Part shown: in pieces, positions 1 through 9,638 of the stretch
Position numbering within the stretch: the stretch's first letter is position 1
How the letters are laid out: the number at the start of each line of letters is the position of its first letter
Program-made: the position numbers and the translations under genes
The notes under the pieces: model-generated
What the model was told of the DNA's origin: nothing
Database searches by the model: none
What the model saw: the letters and a program-made list of their open reading frames with translations, nothing else
Source: Prochlorococcus sp. AG-347-K16
GTDB lineage: Bacteria; Cyanobacteriota; Cyanobacteriia; PCC-6307; Cyanobiaceae
Length of the DNA stretch: 64,000 nucleotides
Assembly (NCBI GenBank): GCA_003281405.1
Contig: QCCD01000009.1
Coordinates: forward strand, 1-64,000
Direction: 5' to 3'

Positions 1-78
1 AATTTATCAAATCAGATTCTGGAGATAGCTTTAGGCTATGAGGCTGCATTAGATATAAGGAATAATTTTGTAATATAA
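1..78 (+). CDS. C-terminal end of an unidentified protein (partial)
   Basis: The first base opens a reading frame of 25 codons closed by TAA at 76-78. The visible tail, which includes ILEIALGYEAALDIRN, is rich in Leu, Ile and Ala and looks like the end of a helix. It is too short to assign to a family. The gene starts to the left of the window and lies upstream of pgsA on the same strand, about 155 bases away. Confidence 0.5.
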   Translation, partial: NLSNQILEIALGYEAALDIRNNFVI

Positions 79-233
79 AACATCATCATTCATAAAGAGA
101 AGTTGAGTTTATAATCTTTAGGATTCAGATTTAAATTAAATTTTAGAATCTAGTATTAAAAACAATTTAATATTTTTACTAAAAATTTAAGCTTGTTGAG
201 AGTGTAATATATTTTTTATATACAAAAACTAAT

Positions 234-773
234 TTGTTATTAAGAAAAAATCTTAAAAAATTGGCATTGAATATTCCCAATTTATTATCGATATCTCGAC
301 TTTTCCTTGTATTTCCATTAATACTTTTTTTAGAAATTAACAGACCTTTTTATGTCTTTATATTGATTATTATTGGAGGCTTAACTGATTATTTTGACGG
401 GTTAATTGCAAGGAAATTTAATCTTAAAACAAGATTAGGAGCTATCCTTGATCCCTTAAGCGATAAAGTATTCTATTTAATTCCTTTGACCTTCCTTTGT
501 AAAAATAATTTTATACCCTTCTGGTCTTTGTCATTAATTTTATTTAGAGAATTAATTATCTCTAGCCTAAGGAACACTACAAAAGACGGTTTACCAGCAT
601 CAATGTTAGGAAAATATAAAACATTTTTCTTATTTATTTCAGTAATTACCTTCTTTACACCATTAAAAATTAGCTTATTGAATAATTTGGCTTTAATTTT
701 TTATTGGTTAGGATTCATCCTGACTTTTGTGACTTTATTAGGATATTTAAGAATTAAAAAGAATATTATCTGA
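234..773 (+). CDS. pgsA: CDP-diacylglycerol--glycerol-3-phosphate 3-phosphatidyltransferase
   Basis: PgsA makes phosphatidylglycerolphosphate, the committed step to phosphatidylglycerol, an essential thylakoid lipid. The CDP-alcohol phosphotransferase signature is complete: D52, D55-G56, A59-R60, G69, D73 and D77 in the D-x2-DG-x2-AR-x8-G-x3-D-x3-D spacing. Hydrophobic spans on both sides fit an integral membrane enzyme, and 179 residues is normal for the family. The start is a TTG, because no in-frame ATG precedes the conserved NIPN segment. The 3' end overlaps the convergent epimerase gene by 27 bases. Confidence 0.93.
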   Translation: MLLRKNLKKLALNIPNLLSISRLFLVFPLILFLEINRPFYVFILIIIGGLTDYFDGLIARKFNLKTRLGAILDPLSDKVFYLIPLTFLCKNNFIPFWSLSLILFRELIISSLRNTTKDGLPASMLGKYKTFFLFISVITFFTPLKISLLNNLALIFYWLGFILTFVTLLGYLRIKKNII

Positions 774-1673
774 ATTTTCATCAAACTCCTCACTCTTTTT
801 ATTATTAAAATCATTCACAAAACTATCCTTTAGACCATTAAGTAAATCAAAAGTTGGCGCCCACTCTAAATCACGTTTTATCTTAGAGATATCAGTCTGA
901 TAATGATTTAATCTAACTGGAAATCCCTTTCTAGACTTAGGATCTAATTTTTGATAATCAAATGTTCTTAAAGAAATTTCATTTTGGTTTAATCCAAGAA
1001 CATTCGCACAGAAATAAATTAAACCCTTTATTGTTACTCCTTTTTCACCTGAACAATTGTAAATATTATTTTTGGAATTTTCAAAATTTATGCACCTAAT
1101 CATTACATCAGTTAGATCCGAAACATGGCCTAGCTGAGTAATTAAAGAACCGTCACCAGGCATTGGTATTGATTTTTTAGTAAATAACCTTTCAAAAAAC
1201 CAATTTTCAATTTTATTATAATTACCTGGTCCATAAATATAAGTAGGTCTAAAACTTGTAAAAGGAATTTTCTGGTTTTTTAACCAATTTTCTGTCTCAA
1301 ACTTTCCTTTGTGCCTACTTCCTGGATCAATTGGATCAACTTCGGATAAAGGTAGTTCACAATTATCTTTGTAAACACCTGCAGAGCTTACATATATATA
1401 TCTCTGGAAAGAGTTATCTAAATTTTCTATAAGAAGTTTGGTTTGTTCTAACTCTCGTCCAGAAATATCAAAAACAACATCATACTTTTCATTTCTTATC
1501 TTGACGATATCTTCTGAATTATTTCTATCACCCTTAATTAAATTTGTTTTTTCAGGATTACTTTTATTACCTCTAGTGAAAATATCAATATCATGATTTT
1601 TACTTAATAACTTTCCAACCAAAGACTTGCCAACAAATCTAGTGCCACCCATTACAAGAATTTTCATATTCAA
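747..1673 (-). CDS. NAD-dependent epimerase-like protein, CSP41/RAP38 type
   Basis: This is an extended short-chain dehydrogenase fold protein of 308 residues. The Rossmann motif GGTRFVG lies at residues 9-15, and a YIYVSSAGVY strand follows near residue 91. The usual catalytic YxxxK is not evident; the corresponding region carries HKGKFETE. That pattern resembles the cyanobacterial and chloroplast CSP41 proteins, which bind RNA and associate with ribosomes, more than true sugar epimerases. The alternative is a genuine nucleotide-sugar epimerase. It converges with pgsA. Confidence 0.8.
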   Translation of the reverse strand: MNMKILVMGGTRFVGKSLVGKLLSKNHDIDIFTRGNKSNPEKTNLIKGDRNNSEDIVKIRNEKYDVVFDISGRELEQTKLLIENLDNSFQRYIYVSSAGVYKDNCELPLSEVDPIDPGSRHKGKFETENWLKNQKIPFTSFRPTYIYGPGNYNKIENWFFERLFTKKSIPMPGDGSLITQLGHVSDLTDVMIRCINFENSKNNIYNCSGEKGVTIKGLIYFCANVLGLNQNEISLRTFDYQKLDPKSRKGFPVRLNHYQTDISKIKRDLEWAPTFDLLNGLKDSFVNDFNNKKSEEFDENSDNILFNS

Positions 1674-1759
1674 AAAATATTTAACTGAAGTAGTAATCTT
1701 AAATAGAATTACATATTGAATAGTACTACTAATAAGTAATTAATGAAAAGGATGATTCT

Positions 1760-2527
1760 ATGGACCTAATACCAGCAATTGATTTAATGAATGGTAAGTG
1801 TGTAAGGCTTTTTAAAGGCGACTTTAATAAAAGAAAAGACTTCACAAAAGAGCCTCATGAGCAAGCTAAATTTTGGGAAAGCGAAGGAGCCAAATATATA
1901 CATATAGTTGATTTGGATGCTGCAAAAACTGGATCCCCAACAAACGATAAATCAATAAAAAAGATTGCAAAAACAGTTAACATACCAATTCAAATAGGTG
2001 GGGGGATAAGGTCTCAAGAAAGGATAGAACAATTATTTTCTTATGGTATTGAGAAAGTTATCATGGGAACTTCTGCAATAGAAAATAAAGAACTAGTTAA
2101 AGACTTATCAAATAAATTTCCTGGAAGGATAATTGTTGGGATAGATGCAAAAGATGGAAAAGTTAGTACCAGGGGCTGGCTTAAGCAATCTAATATTTTT
2201 GCCACAGATCTAGTAAAGGAGTTCTCTTCATTTAAAATTGCTAGTTTTATTGTTACAGATATAAATACAGATGGGACTTTAGAAGGGACAAATGAAGAAT
2301 TCATAAAAAGCATACTTGAAATTTCAGATATTCCAGTAATAGCCTCAGGAGGTATTGGTTCAATTTCTGATTTATTATCGTTAGTAAAATTTGAAAACTC
2401 TGGACTCTTTGGAGTAATAGTAGGTAAAGCTCTATATGAAAATAAATTCACGATAAACGAAGCGAATAATGTATTGTCAGCAGAGAGACTAAATGACTTT
2501 GATTTAAACACAAATTACTACGCTTAA
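1760..2527 (+). CDS. hisA: Phosphoribosylformimino-5-aminoimidazole carboxamide ribotide isomerase
   Basis: HisA opens the ribose ring of ProFAR to PRFAR, the fourth step of histidine synthesis. The 255-residue protein is a full (beta/alpha)8 barrel. The two catalytic aspartates are visible, D8 in IPAIDLMNGKCVRL and D129 in GIDAKDGK. The phosphate-binding loops are IQIGGGIR (near residue 78) and IASGGIGS. An ATG follows an AAAGGATGA purine-rich stretch. It is a stand-alone his gene here, as is common in cyanobacteria. Confidence 0.96.
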   Translation: MDLIPAIDLMNGKCVRLFKGDFNKRKDFTKEPHEQAKFWESEGAKYIHIVDLDAAKTGSPTNDKSIKKIAKTVNIPIQIGGGIRSQERIEQLFSYGIEKVIMGTSAIENKELVKDLSNKFPGRIIVGIDAKDGKVSTRGWLKQSNIFATDLVKEFSSFKIASFIVTDINTDGTLEGTNEEFIKSILEISDIPVIASGGIGSISDLLSLVKFENSGLFGVIVGKALYENKFTINEANNVLSAERLNDFDLNTNYYA

Positions 2528-2606
2528 AAGAGTATAAAAATTGATTTAAGGCTGGTGTTTGCAGTAATTGTTAGTTATTTTTGTATAAGAGATAAGAAAT
2601 CTAGTC

Positions 2607-4223
2607 TTGGAATTAATTTCAAAAAAATCTATATTGATTATTGCTCCAAGCTTAATAGCAGAATCTTTATCGCTTAAGTTAACATCACTAGACCAAAATT
2701 TAGAAATTAATTTTAATAATGGAACAGGTGATAAAACTCCCGATTTAGTTATATGGAATGTTCTTAATTTCCAATCAGAAGATCTTATAAGGTTAGAATT
2801 ATTAAAATTAAGAGAAAAATATGATGAGTCAAAGTTTCTTATAATTCTCTCTGGCGAAATTGTTTATGAAGCAAATACCACTCCATCTTTAAATGCTGAA
2901 GGTTTTCTTTTAAATCCCAGTGCAGAAAAAGTTCTTGAATCTATTGATACCATTTTAAATGGAGGAAGGGTATTTGATATTGAAAATAATTCCCGAGTTA
3001 AATTCAACAAAAATAAGCCACTCTCATTTAGTCAAAAAATTCTAACTTCAGGTCTTAAACAAATAGATTCTGAAATTAATTATATCTTCAAATATGTCAA
3101 CTCTGATTCAACACCAGAATTTTATAAATTCATTTTAAAAGGAAGATTAAGAGAACTTATTACTGCAAAATCTTTTCTAATTTTCTTGTGGGGTAATTCA
3201 CTAGAACTTTATACAGAGGCAGTTTACACTGAAAATAAAATTAATCTTGAAAATAAGAACACTGTTTTTATTAAAGATAAAAACAGTGCAGAAATATGGA
3301 ATTTGATTTTAAATAGACTAAAACAAAGGTATAGCTCAAATAACTTACAGGTTGAATTTAATAATTCATCAATAATTCTCTCTGGAATAAAGAAAGAATT
3401 TATTTCGCGACTAATTTGCAAAATGTTAGATGAGTTAGATAATTTAGTAAAAAATATTAAGGAAAACTATAAGGAGCAAGATTTTAAAGATGATTTAAAT
3501 TCTCTTATAAAAGAACTTAAAGTTAATACAATTTCAAATATCACAGATAGTTATTTTCGATTAAAAAAAGGAGGCGAATCTATTTCAATAAATGATTTTA
3601 TTTATAGTGAGGTAAGTTGCGAAGAGATAGATAGAGAATCACATGAATCAATTATGTTTATAGAGCCAATTATTAAAAATGAAGCTCTTGACTATGATGG
3701 AAAATTACTCCCTTTATATGAAACAGAATCGTTTTTGATCCTTGAAAATATAATTTCAAACTGGACAATAAGGAACTGTAATTTATTAGCTTCTGAAATC
3801 TTTAATATTTGTTCTTCTTGGCCTGAATTAAGAACTGTACTTATAAATCCCGAATTACAATCCACAAGAAATTTTGAAAGATTTAGAAATAATATTAATA
3901 ACTACAATCGTTGGCATGACTATATTTATATGCCTATCTACTTGTATGAGAGTAAACGAGAATATATTGATATTATCGATAAAAAATTTACCCGTTACTT
4001 TAAAAATGAAAATAGGGAGAGAGAATTAGAGAATCTAGAATGGTTACAAAAACAAGTTACATTGTTAGTTGAGATAAGAGATGCCGTAGCTCCGCAGTTA
4101 GAAGTTGCTGTAAAATATATCGGTAATCTTTTCGTAACTTTCCTTACAAAGGTCGTTGGCAAAGCTATCGGCTTAGTGGGGAAAGGGATCCTTCAAGGGT
4201 TAGGAAGATCAAGTTCAAAGTAA
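2607..4223 (+). CDS. DUF3685 family protein (Ycf55-like)
   Basis: A 538-residue protein of a cyanobacterial and red-algal plastid family (Ycf55, DUF3685) of unknown function. Residues 1-130 look like a degenerate response-regulator receiver (SILIIAPSLIAESL, then alternating strands and helices). The rest is mostly alpha-helical. The C-terminus, about residues 500-538, is a Gly- and Val-rich amphipathic tail (VVGKAIGLVGKGILQGLG) typical of the family. The start is TTG. It precedes a lumenal thioredoxin-like protein by 14 bases, so the two may be co-transcribed. Confidence 0.75.
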   Translation: MELISKKSILIIAPSLIAESLSLKLTSLDQNLEINFNNGTGDKTPDLVIWNVLNFQSEDLIRLELLKLREKYDESKFLIILSGEIVYEANTTPSLNAEGFLLNPSAEKVLESIDTILNGGRVFDIENNSRVKFNKNKPLSFSQKILTSGLKQIDSEINYIFKYVNSDSTPEFYKFILKGRLRELITAKSFLIFLWGNSLELYTEAVYTENKINLENKNTVFIKDKNSAEIWNLILNRLKQRYSSNNLQVEFNNSSIILSGIKKEFISRLICKMLDELDNLVKNIKENYKEQDFKDDLNSLIKELKVNTISNITDSYFRLKKGGESISINDFIYSEVSCEEIDRESHESIMFIEPIIKNEALDYDGKLLPLYETESFLILENIISNWTIRNCNLLASEIFNICSSWPELRTVLINPELQSTRNFERFRNNINNYNRWHDYIYMPIYLYESKREYIDIIDKKFTRYFKNENRERELENLEWLQKQVTLLVEIRDAVAPQLEVAVKYIGNLFVTFLTKVVGKAIGLVGKGILQGLGRSSSK

Positions 4224-4237
4224 GTTATTAAACTTTA

Positions 4238-4786
4238 ATGAAAATAATTCAATGGATCCTGATAGCATTAATTTTCTTAAGCCCATATAAAGCAAATGCC
4301 TCTAGAGATTCTGATAGTTACGATGGCAACATCTTCCCAATATACGCGGGTAATGGGGCTATAGTTCCTCCCCAGACAACTCTTCAGGAGTCATTAAAAA
4401 ATAAAAGAGTTGCAGTTTTATTTTTTTATCTTGACGATAGCTCGGATAGTAAAGCTATGGCTCCGATAATATCTGGTTTAGATTTGATATGGAGAAATAA
4501 TATAGATATCATTGCTTTAACTACCGATGAATTACAGGATAAAGAAGAGTCTGATCTTAGAAATGAACCTAATTATTATTGGAACGGATTAATTCCACAA
4601 ACCATTATTTTAAGTAGTGATGGTGAAGTTAAATTTGATAAAAATGGAATGATTAATATCGATGAATTAAATAAAGTTATAGGAAAACTAAAGGGAATTG
4701 ATATAGAAGAAACTACATTTTCTGTAGAAAGTTTTAATGAATACAACAGTATCATTTCTGAAAAAAAAGATAAAAACAAAAACTAA
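4238..4786 (+). CDS. Thioredoxin-fold exported (lumenal) protein
   Basis: A 182-residue protein with a clear signal peptide, residues 1-21, ending in YKANA before SRDSD. The mature part has a thioredoxin-like order of elements: VAVLFFYLDD strand, a helix with KAMAPIISGLD, a second strand IDIIALTT, then PQTIILSSDGEVKFD. The CxxC active site is absent (DDSSDSK instead), so redox activity is unlikely. Related proteins are described as thylakoid-associated in cyanobacteria. The exact function is unknown. Confidence 0.65.
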   Translation: MKIIQWILIALIFLSPYKANASRDSDSYDGNIFPIYAGNGAIVPPQTTLQESLKNKRVAVLFFYLDDSSDSKAMAPIISGLDLIWRNNIDIIALTTDELQDKEESDLRNEPNYYWNGLIPQTIILSSDGEVKFDKNGMINIDELNKVIGKLKGIDIEETTFSVESFNEYNSIISEKKDKNKN

Positions 4787-4794
4787 TTAAAAAA

Positions 4795-5961
4795 ATGATA
4801 TTAATAAATATCCTCTTAGTTCTTTTAATTTTTTTAATTATTTCAGATTTATATATTAAAAACTCACCCAAATCAAAGTTAAATCTGGTACCTATAAATT
4901 ACAAAATAAAAAAAAAGGATGGTTTAAACGAATTAACTATTGATTTAAAAATAACTAATAAAAGTAAAACCAAAGAGACGATGGTTTCTAATATAAATTT
5001 TGAATTAGATTTTTTTAAAAGTAAAGGTAACGAATATTGCCAAAATTTTAATTATCAAGAGGATATTTATATATATGAAAATAATAAAATAAAGAATTTA
5101 AATAATTACTGGCCAACAACAATTATCAAATCAAATTCAGAATTAATTGTAAGAATCATATATAAATTTAGCAATAATAATTTTAGAAAAAAAATAAAAT
5201 ATCTTTGGTTAAAAATATATTGGGAGAACTATGGACATTTTGGTATTTCAAATAATAAGGATTGTTTCTTAATTAATTTAGATGGTCAAAAACAAAGGCC
5301 GAAAGAAGTTTTTGAAATTCCAATAAATAATAAATATAAAGCTTTTGCTATTAAAACTGATTTACTTGGTTGCTTTGATAACCCAGCAAATACTGTGATT
5401 GAATACTGCAAAGGAATTGTAGAAGAAAATGATATTTTAACTATCGGTGAGAGTCCTCTAGCGATTATGCAAAATAGATATATTTCACCTCAAAATTTAG
5501 AATATAGTTTATTTTCGAAAGCTTTATGTTATTTTTTTCACCCTACAAGCAGTCTCGCAACAGCTTGCGGCATGCAATTATTAATAAATAGAATAGGAGT
5601 CACAAGAATAACCTTTGGACTATTTGTTGGATATCTCTTCAAATTAGTTGGGATTAAAGGTATGTTTTATAGGTTAACTGGTTCAGAATCGTCCCTCATT
5701 GATGATATAAGCGGCACAGTTACACCTTACGACAAGAGTATAGTTATGGGTCCTCTCAATGCGGATTTATTTTGTAAGGAGGTCTCGAACTATCTAAATA
5801 TAGATGTTGCTGTAGTTGATGTTAATGATCTTGGAGGTGTAAAAGTCTTAGCAAGTTCAAATAAAAAAGTAAATAAAATACTTAAAAGAAACTTATTATC
5901 TAATCCAGCTGGCAATGGAGATGAAAAAACCCCTATAGTATTAATAAGAGAAAAAAAGTAA
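4795..5961 (+). CDS. Coenzyme F420-0:gamma-glutamyl ligase-like membrane-anchored protein
   Basis: A 388-residue protein with an N-terminal membrane span (residues 1-20), then about 150 residues of unassigned beta-rich sequence. The C-terminal half, about 180-388, matches F420-0:gamma-glutamyl ligase (CofE-like): AIKTDLLG, VEENDILTIGESPLAIMQ, DDISGTVTPYDKSIVMGP and VAVVDVNDLGGVKVLASS. Cyanobacteria of this kind are not known to make F420 by a full pathway, so the substrate is unclear. It starts 8 bases after the preceding gene and abuts the next gene directly, which suggests one transcript. Confidence 0.72.
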   Translation: MILINILLVLLIFLIISDLYIKNSPKSKLNLVPINYKIKKKDGLNELTIDLKITNKSKTKETMVSNINFELDFFKSKGNEYCQNFNYQEDIYIYENNKIKNLNNYWPTTIIKSNSELIVRIIYKFSNNNFRKKIKYLWLKIYWENYGHFGISNNKDCFLINLDGQKQRPKEVFEIPINNKYKAFAIKTDLLGCFDNPANTVIEYCKGIVEENDILTIGESPLAIMQNRYISPQNLEYSLFSKALCYFFHPTSSLATACGMQLLINRIGVTRITFGLFVGYLFKLVGIKGMFYRLTGSESSLIDDISGTVTPYDKSIVMGPLNADLFCKEVSNYLNIDVAVVDVNDLGGVKVLASSNKKVNKILKRNLLSNPAGNGDEKTPIVLIREKK

Positions 5962-7017
5962 ATGAAAAAAGATACCTCTTATTTTTTTCAATCTAAAAAA
6001 GGAATGGAAGTAACTTTTGAAGAACTCCATATACGTCACATTAATCTTTTAATAGATATTAAAAATAAGGAATTGAATAATTGGTTTTTAAAGATGGCAA
6101 TTATCAATACATTTGATGACTTAAAAATCTTCTTGAATAATCTTAAGAAAAATAAAAATAAATGCATAATTGCTATATATGGAAACGAAATTATTGGTTA
6201 TTTGAATATTTTTCCTTTAAACAAAAAAGAGACTTGCTTAAAAATATCTAAGCCCAAGTTGATTAATAGCAAGTGTTCTTTAACCGATAAACAATTAACA
6301 TTAGCATTGATAAAAAAATCTATCTCAATAAAAGAAATCAAAACTTCAAGTTGGATAATTAATTCAGATATAAATAATGTTGACCTCATATCAAACTCAA
6401 GAGAATTAGGCTTTCAACCGTTAGGAGAGATAATCCTTTGGGATGGTTCTGATCTAAATAAACCTACAAATCAAAATGCTAATGCCTATACATTAATTAA
6501 AGAATTCCAAAATATTAATAAACAAAATATATTAAAAATAGTTAATTTCATAAGATCAAATCAATCTCCCTTAATAAGAAATATTTTAGATTTTGATCAA
6601 GACGACATTCTTAAAAGAAATAACTCTAAGAGTGGCGCCTTAATATATGAAAATTCAGTTTTGTGTACAATTTTAAAAGATATTAATTATCAAAATGAGG
6701 AAATTTATACTTTAACTATAAGTAGATATTGGGATAAGAGATTCAATTCTATTTTAAAAGAATTTATAAAAAGATTTTTTGAAAAATCACCTGTTTCATA
6801 TTTAAAAACCTATAAAGAAAATTCTCAATTAAATGTTTTTCTCGAAGGGTGTAATATCAAAGAAAAAAATCAAGAAATAATTCTTATTAGGAACACAATA
6901 ATTAAGAATGAAGCCAAACAAGTAAATATAATAAATCAATCTTTGGAATCAATCTTTGAAAAATTAAGTCCACAAGGTAATCCATATCCATCTCCTTTTC
7001 CATTAAAAACAAAGTGA
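5962..7017 (+). CDS. Possible GNAT-like acetyltransferase, conserved cyanobacterial protein
   Basis: A 351-residue protein with no strong motif. The N-terminal half has a GNAT-like pattern: [19 protein letters not shown] near residues 68-86, then [24 protein letters not shown] around 145-170, which resembles the end of an acetyltransferase domain. The second half repeats alternating strands and helices and may be a second degenerate domain. Its stop overlaps the GTG start of ruvX (GTGA). Function is inferred from fold-like pattern only. Confidence 0.5.
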   Translation: MKKDTSYFFQSKKGMEVTFEELHIRHINLLIDIKNKELNNWFLKMAIINTFDDLKIFLNNLKKNKNKCIIAIYGNEIIGYLNIFPLNKKETCLKISKPKLINSKCSLTDKQLTLALIKKSISIKEIKTSSWIINSDINNVDLISNSRELGFQPLGEIILWDGSDLNKPTNQNANAYTLIKEFQNINKQNILKIVNFIRSNQSPLIRNILDFDQDDILKRNNSKSGALIYENSVLCTILKDINYQNEEIYTLTISRYWDKRFNSILKEFIKRFFEKSPVSYLKTYKENSQLNVFLEGCNIKEKNQEIILIRNTIIKNEAKQVNIINQSLESIFEKLSPQGNPYPSPFPLKTK

Positions 7018-7475
7018 AATTTTGCAAACCCAAACCCAAGTCAATTTTGAGTTTGGATATAGGTACCAAAAGAATAGGATTAGCTTATTGTGATCCCCTC
7101 TGCATAACATCAAATATACTTCCAGCAGTAAAACGATTTAAAAATAATCAAGAGATTAAAATCATTAGAAATTATATAAATGAATTTAATTTGACTGGTT
7201 TTATTGTGGGTATTCCGCTAGATGAGGAAGGTCAAATGACCACTCAAGCTATTGACTGTAAAAATTACGGTCAATTACTTTCAAATGAATTAAAGCTTCC
7301 ATTTTCTTATGTCAACGAACACAGTTCAACTTGGGAATCTTTAGAAAGATTTGGAATAAAAAAAGATAAATCCGGATTGATTGATAGTTTTTCAGCAAAA
7401 ATAATACTTGAACAATGGATTGAAGAAGGTCCTGAATTAGAAGAAATAGCTGTTAAACATCAGATAAAATATTAG
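7014..7475 (+). CDS. ruvX: Putative pre-16S rRNA nuclease / Holliday junction resolvase-like (YqgF)
   Basis: YqgF proteins have an RNase H fold and trim the 5' end of 16S rRNA. The 153-residue length is normal. The first metal-binding aspartate is D15 in [11 protein letters not shown]. The second acidic site is in VNEHSSTWE, and the third is the D of [12 protein letters not shown]. The start is GTG, overlapping the previous stop by three bases, so translation is probably coupled. Confidence 0.88.
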   Translation: MKFCKPKPKSILSLDIGTKRIGLAYCDPLCITSNILPAVKRFKNNQEIKIIRNYINEFNLTGFIVGIPLDEEGQMTTQAIDCKNYGQLLSNELKLPFSYVNEHSSTWESLERFGIKKDKSGLIDSFSAKIILEQWIEEGPELEEIAVKHQIKY

Positions 7476-7501
7476 TATTAAAAAGGATAGATAATTTTTA
7501 A

Positions 7502-8038
7502 ATGAAAGAAACCAATTCAAATGATAATTATGATGCACAGACTCTTTTATTAAATGACTCAAATGGAAACGAGCTATTTTGTTATCTTGAACAATTAGTA
7601 AGTGTTGAAGGCCAAGAATATGCTTTATTAACGCCAGTTGATACACCAGTGAGTCTTTTTAAGATAAATGAAAAAGATGAACCTGAACTAATTGAGAAAA
7701 TAGATAAAAATGAACAAATACTAAAAAATGCTGAAGCAGTCCTTCAAGAACATGATTTAAAACTTATCAGATCAGCAGTTACATTAACAGTATCAGGAGA
7801 ACTTGAAGAACCAATTTACGATGAATTAGAAGAAGATTACGTCGATGATGATAGTGAGAGTTATGAATTGCTCGTTAACTTTAATCTTTTTGACCAAGAA
7901 TATGGCTTATATATACCACTAGATCCTTTTTTTATTGTGGGTAAATTAAAAGACAAAGGTGCCTTATTAGTTGAAGATGATGAGTTCGATAAAATTCAAC
8001 CTTTGATTGAAACTGAGCTTGAAAAAAGTAGTTCTTAA
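7502..8038 (+). CDS. DUF3727 / DUF1292-like conserved protein
   Basis: A 178-residue acidic soluble protein. The segment from about 13 to 52 (LLLNDSNGNELFCYLEQLVSVEGQEYALLTP, shown here only as LLNDSNGNELFCYLEQ) is the DUF1292-like beta module. A second copy of similar shape follows near 125-165 (LLVNFNLFDQEYGLYIPLDP). A strongly acidic linker (ELEEPIYDELEEDYVDDD) separates them. Such proteins are near-universal in cyanobacteria and plastids but lack a known role. It sits between ruvX and yqeG on one strand. Confidence 0.7.
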   Translation: MKETNSNDNYDAQTLLLNDSNGNELFCYLEQLVSVEGQEYALLTPVDTPVSLFKINEKDEPELIEKIDKNEQILKNAEAVLQEHDLKLIRSAVTLTVSGELEEPIYDELEEDYVDDDSESYELLVNFNLFDQEYGLYIPLDPFFIVGKLKDKGALLVEDDEFDKIQPLIETELEKSSS

Positions 8039-8043
8039 AATAA

Positions 8044-8538
8044 ATGAGATCTATCCTAAAAGTCAATTGGGATTCAAACTTACCAATATATAATATTTCT
8101 CAATCTGAGTTGCAAAAAAAAGGAATTAATTCTTTATTGCTAGACGTGGATGGGACTCTAGTAAATAGAAAATCAAATTTGATCCCAATAGCTGTAAAAA
8201 ATTGGATCATAGAATCTAAAAAACTTTTCTCCTTATATCTAATAAGTAATAATCCATCAAAAAAAAGAATCGCAAAAATAGCGAAAGAATTAAATTTAAG
8301 GTATAAATACAATGCATCAAAACCTAGAAAAAAAGTAACTTTGTCTGCTATCAAAGAAATTGGCAGAAAGCCAAAAAATATAGCCATTATTGGCGACAGA
8401 ATTTTTACAGATATTATTGTTGGGAATAGATGTGATATAAAAACAATATTAGTTAAGAGATTAAATAGAGAGGGCTTGCCTATAAAATTTAATTTAACTT
8501 TGACAATAGAAAAATTAATTTCTCGTTTTATAAAATGA
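8044..8538 (+). CDS. YqeG-family HAD phosphatase (subclass IIIA)
   Basis: The 164-residue protein carries the HAD motif I DVDGTL at residues 34-39, motif II in [12 protein letters not shown], and motif III/IV in [17 protein letters not shown]. This matches YqeG; plant and yeast relatives dephosphorylate phosphatidylglycerolphosphate. If that holds here, it would complete the phosphatidylglycerol pathway begun by PgsA, encoded 7 kb upstream. Its end overlaps the proB start (ATGA). Confidence 0.85.
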   Translation: MRSILKVNWDSNLPIYNISQSELQKKGINSLLLDVDGTLVNRKSNLIPIAVKNWIIESKKLFSLYLISNNPSKKRIAKIAKELNLRYKYNASKPRKKVTLSAIKEIGRKPKNIAIIGDRIFTDIIVGNRCDIKTILVKRLNREGLPIKFNLTLTIEKLISRFIK

Positions 8539-9617
8539 AAACTTGGGTTATAAAAATTGGTACTAGTATTTTAAGAGGAACGGATGAAACATGTACAGAA
8601 GAAGTTATTGAAAACCTTTCTAGATCATTTACAAGTTTTCTTTCAAAAGGAAACAAGTTAATTTTAGTAACTAGTGGAGCCGTTGGATTAGGTTGCCAAA
8701 AGTTAAATATTAAAACAAGACCAAGTGATTTAAGTACCCTTCAAGCTACTGCTGCAGTAGGTCAAGTTAATTTAATGTCCTTATACGATAAAGTATTTAA
8801 TAAATTAGGTCTAAATATTGCTCAAATTTTAATAACTAAAGCTGATTTCAATTCACGAGAATCATTTAATAACGCTTCTAAAACTTTAAGAAGATTAATC
8901 GATTTGAATGTTATTCCAATAGTAAATGAAAATGATACCGTAGCAAATGAAGAGCTTAAATATGGAGATAATGATACCCTCTCTGCTTTAGTTGCCTTAG
9001 CTATAAATGCTAACAAGCTTATTTTATTAACAGATATTGAAAATCTATACTCAAAAGATCCACGTAATAATAAAGATGCGCAACCTATTAAAGAAGTTCA
9101 TAATAGTGAATTAAAGGAAATTAAAGATAAAAATATTCAAAACTCAAATAATGAATGGGGAACAGGAGGAATTTCTACAAAATTAATTTCTGCAGAAATA
9201 GCAACAAAAGGAGGAGTCGAAGTCCAACTAGTTGATGGAACTAATAAAAAAAACTTAATTGAAATATTTAATGATAATAAAATTGGAACTTTATTTTATC
9301 CAGTAGAAAAACCTATTGGAAACAAAAAAAGTTGGCTTTCACATGCAATTCAAACAGTAGGAAAAATTACTTTAGATGATGGCGCTTCTTTTGCAATTAA
9401 AAAAAAAGGCGCCTCACTTTTAGCGGTTGGTGTTAAGAATGTAGAAGGAAACTTTACGATTAATCAGGCAGTTAAAATCGTAAATACAAATGATAAAGAA
9501 GTTGCAAAAGGTTTAGTATCAATAAGTAGCGACAAATTAAGAAGTATCTTAAATAATAAAGAAAATAACAGCTCCTCGATAATTGTCGTACATAGGGATG
9601 TTCTTGCTCTCTCTTAG
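8535..9617 (+). CDS. proB: Glutamate 5-kinase with PUA domain
   Basis: ProB phosphorylates glutamate in the first step of proline synthesis. The amino-acid kinase domain occupies about residues 1-255, with KIGTSIL at 7-13, [20 protein letters not shown] and [16 protein letters not shown] domain follows at about 275-350 ([20 protein letters not shown]). Full length at 360 residues. The ATG overlaps the yqeG stop by four bases, which implies coupled translation. Confidence 0.95.
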   Translation: MKTWVIKIGTSILRGTDETCTEEVIENLSRSFTSFLSKGNKLILVTSGAVGLGCQKLNIKTRPSDLSTLQATAAVGQVNLMSLYDKVFNKLGLNIAQILITKADFNSRESFNNASKTLRRLIDLNVIPIVNENDTVANEELKYGDNDTLSALVALAINANKLILLTDIENLYSKDPRNNKDAQPIKEVHNSELKEIKDKNIQNSNNEWGTGGISTKLISAEIATKGGVEVQLVDGTNKKNLIEIFNDNKIGTLFYPVEKPIGNKKSWLSHAIQTVGKITLDDGASFAIKKKGASLLAVGVKNVEGNFTINQAVKIVNTNDKEVAKGLVSISSDKLRSILNNKENNSSSIIVVHRDVLALS

Positions 9618-9638
9618 AAAAAAATTAAAAACTGAAAA

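Noticed and set aside
2041-2511. A 156-codon minus-strand frame inside hisA
   Set aside because: Fully antisense to HisA, no motif, no ribosome site; a shadow frame.
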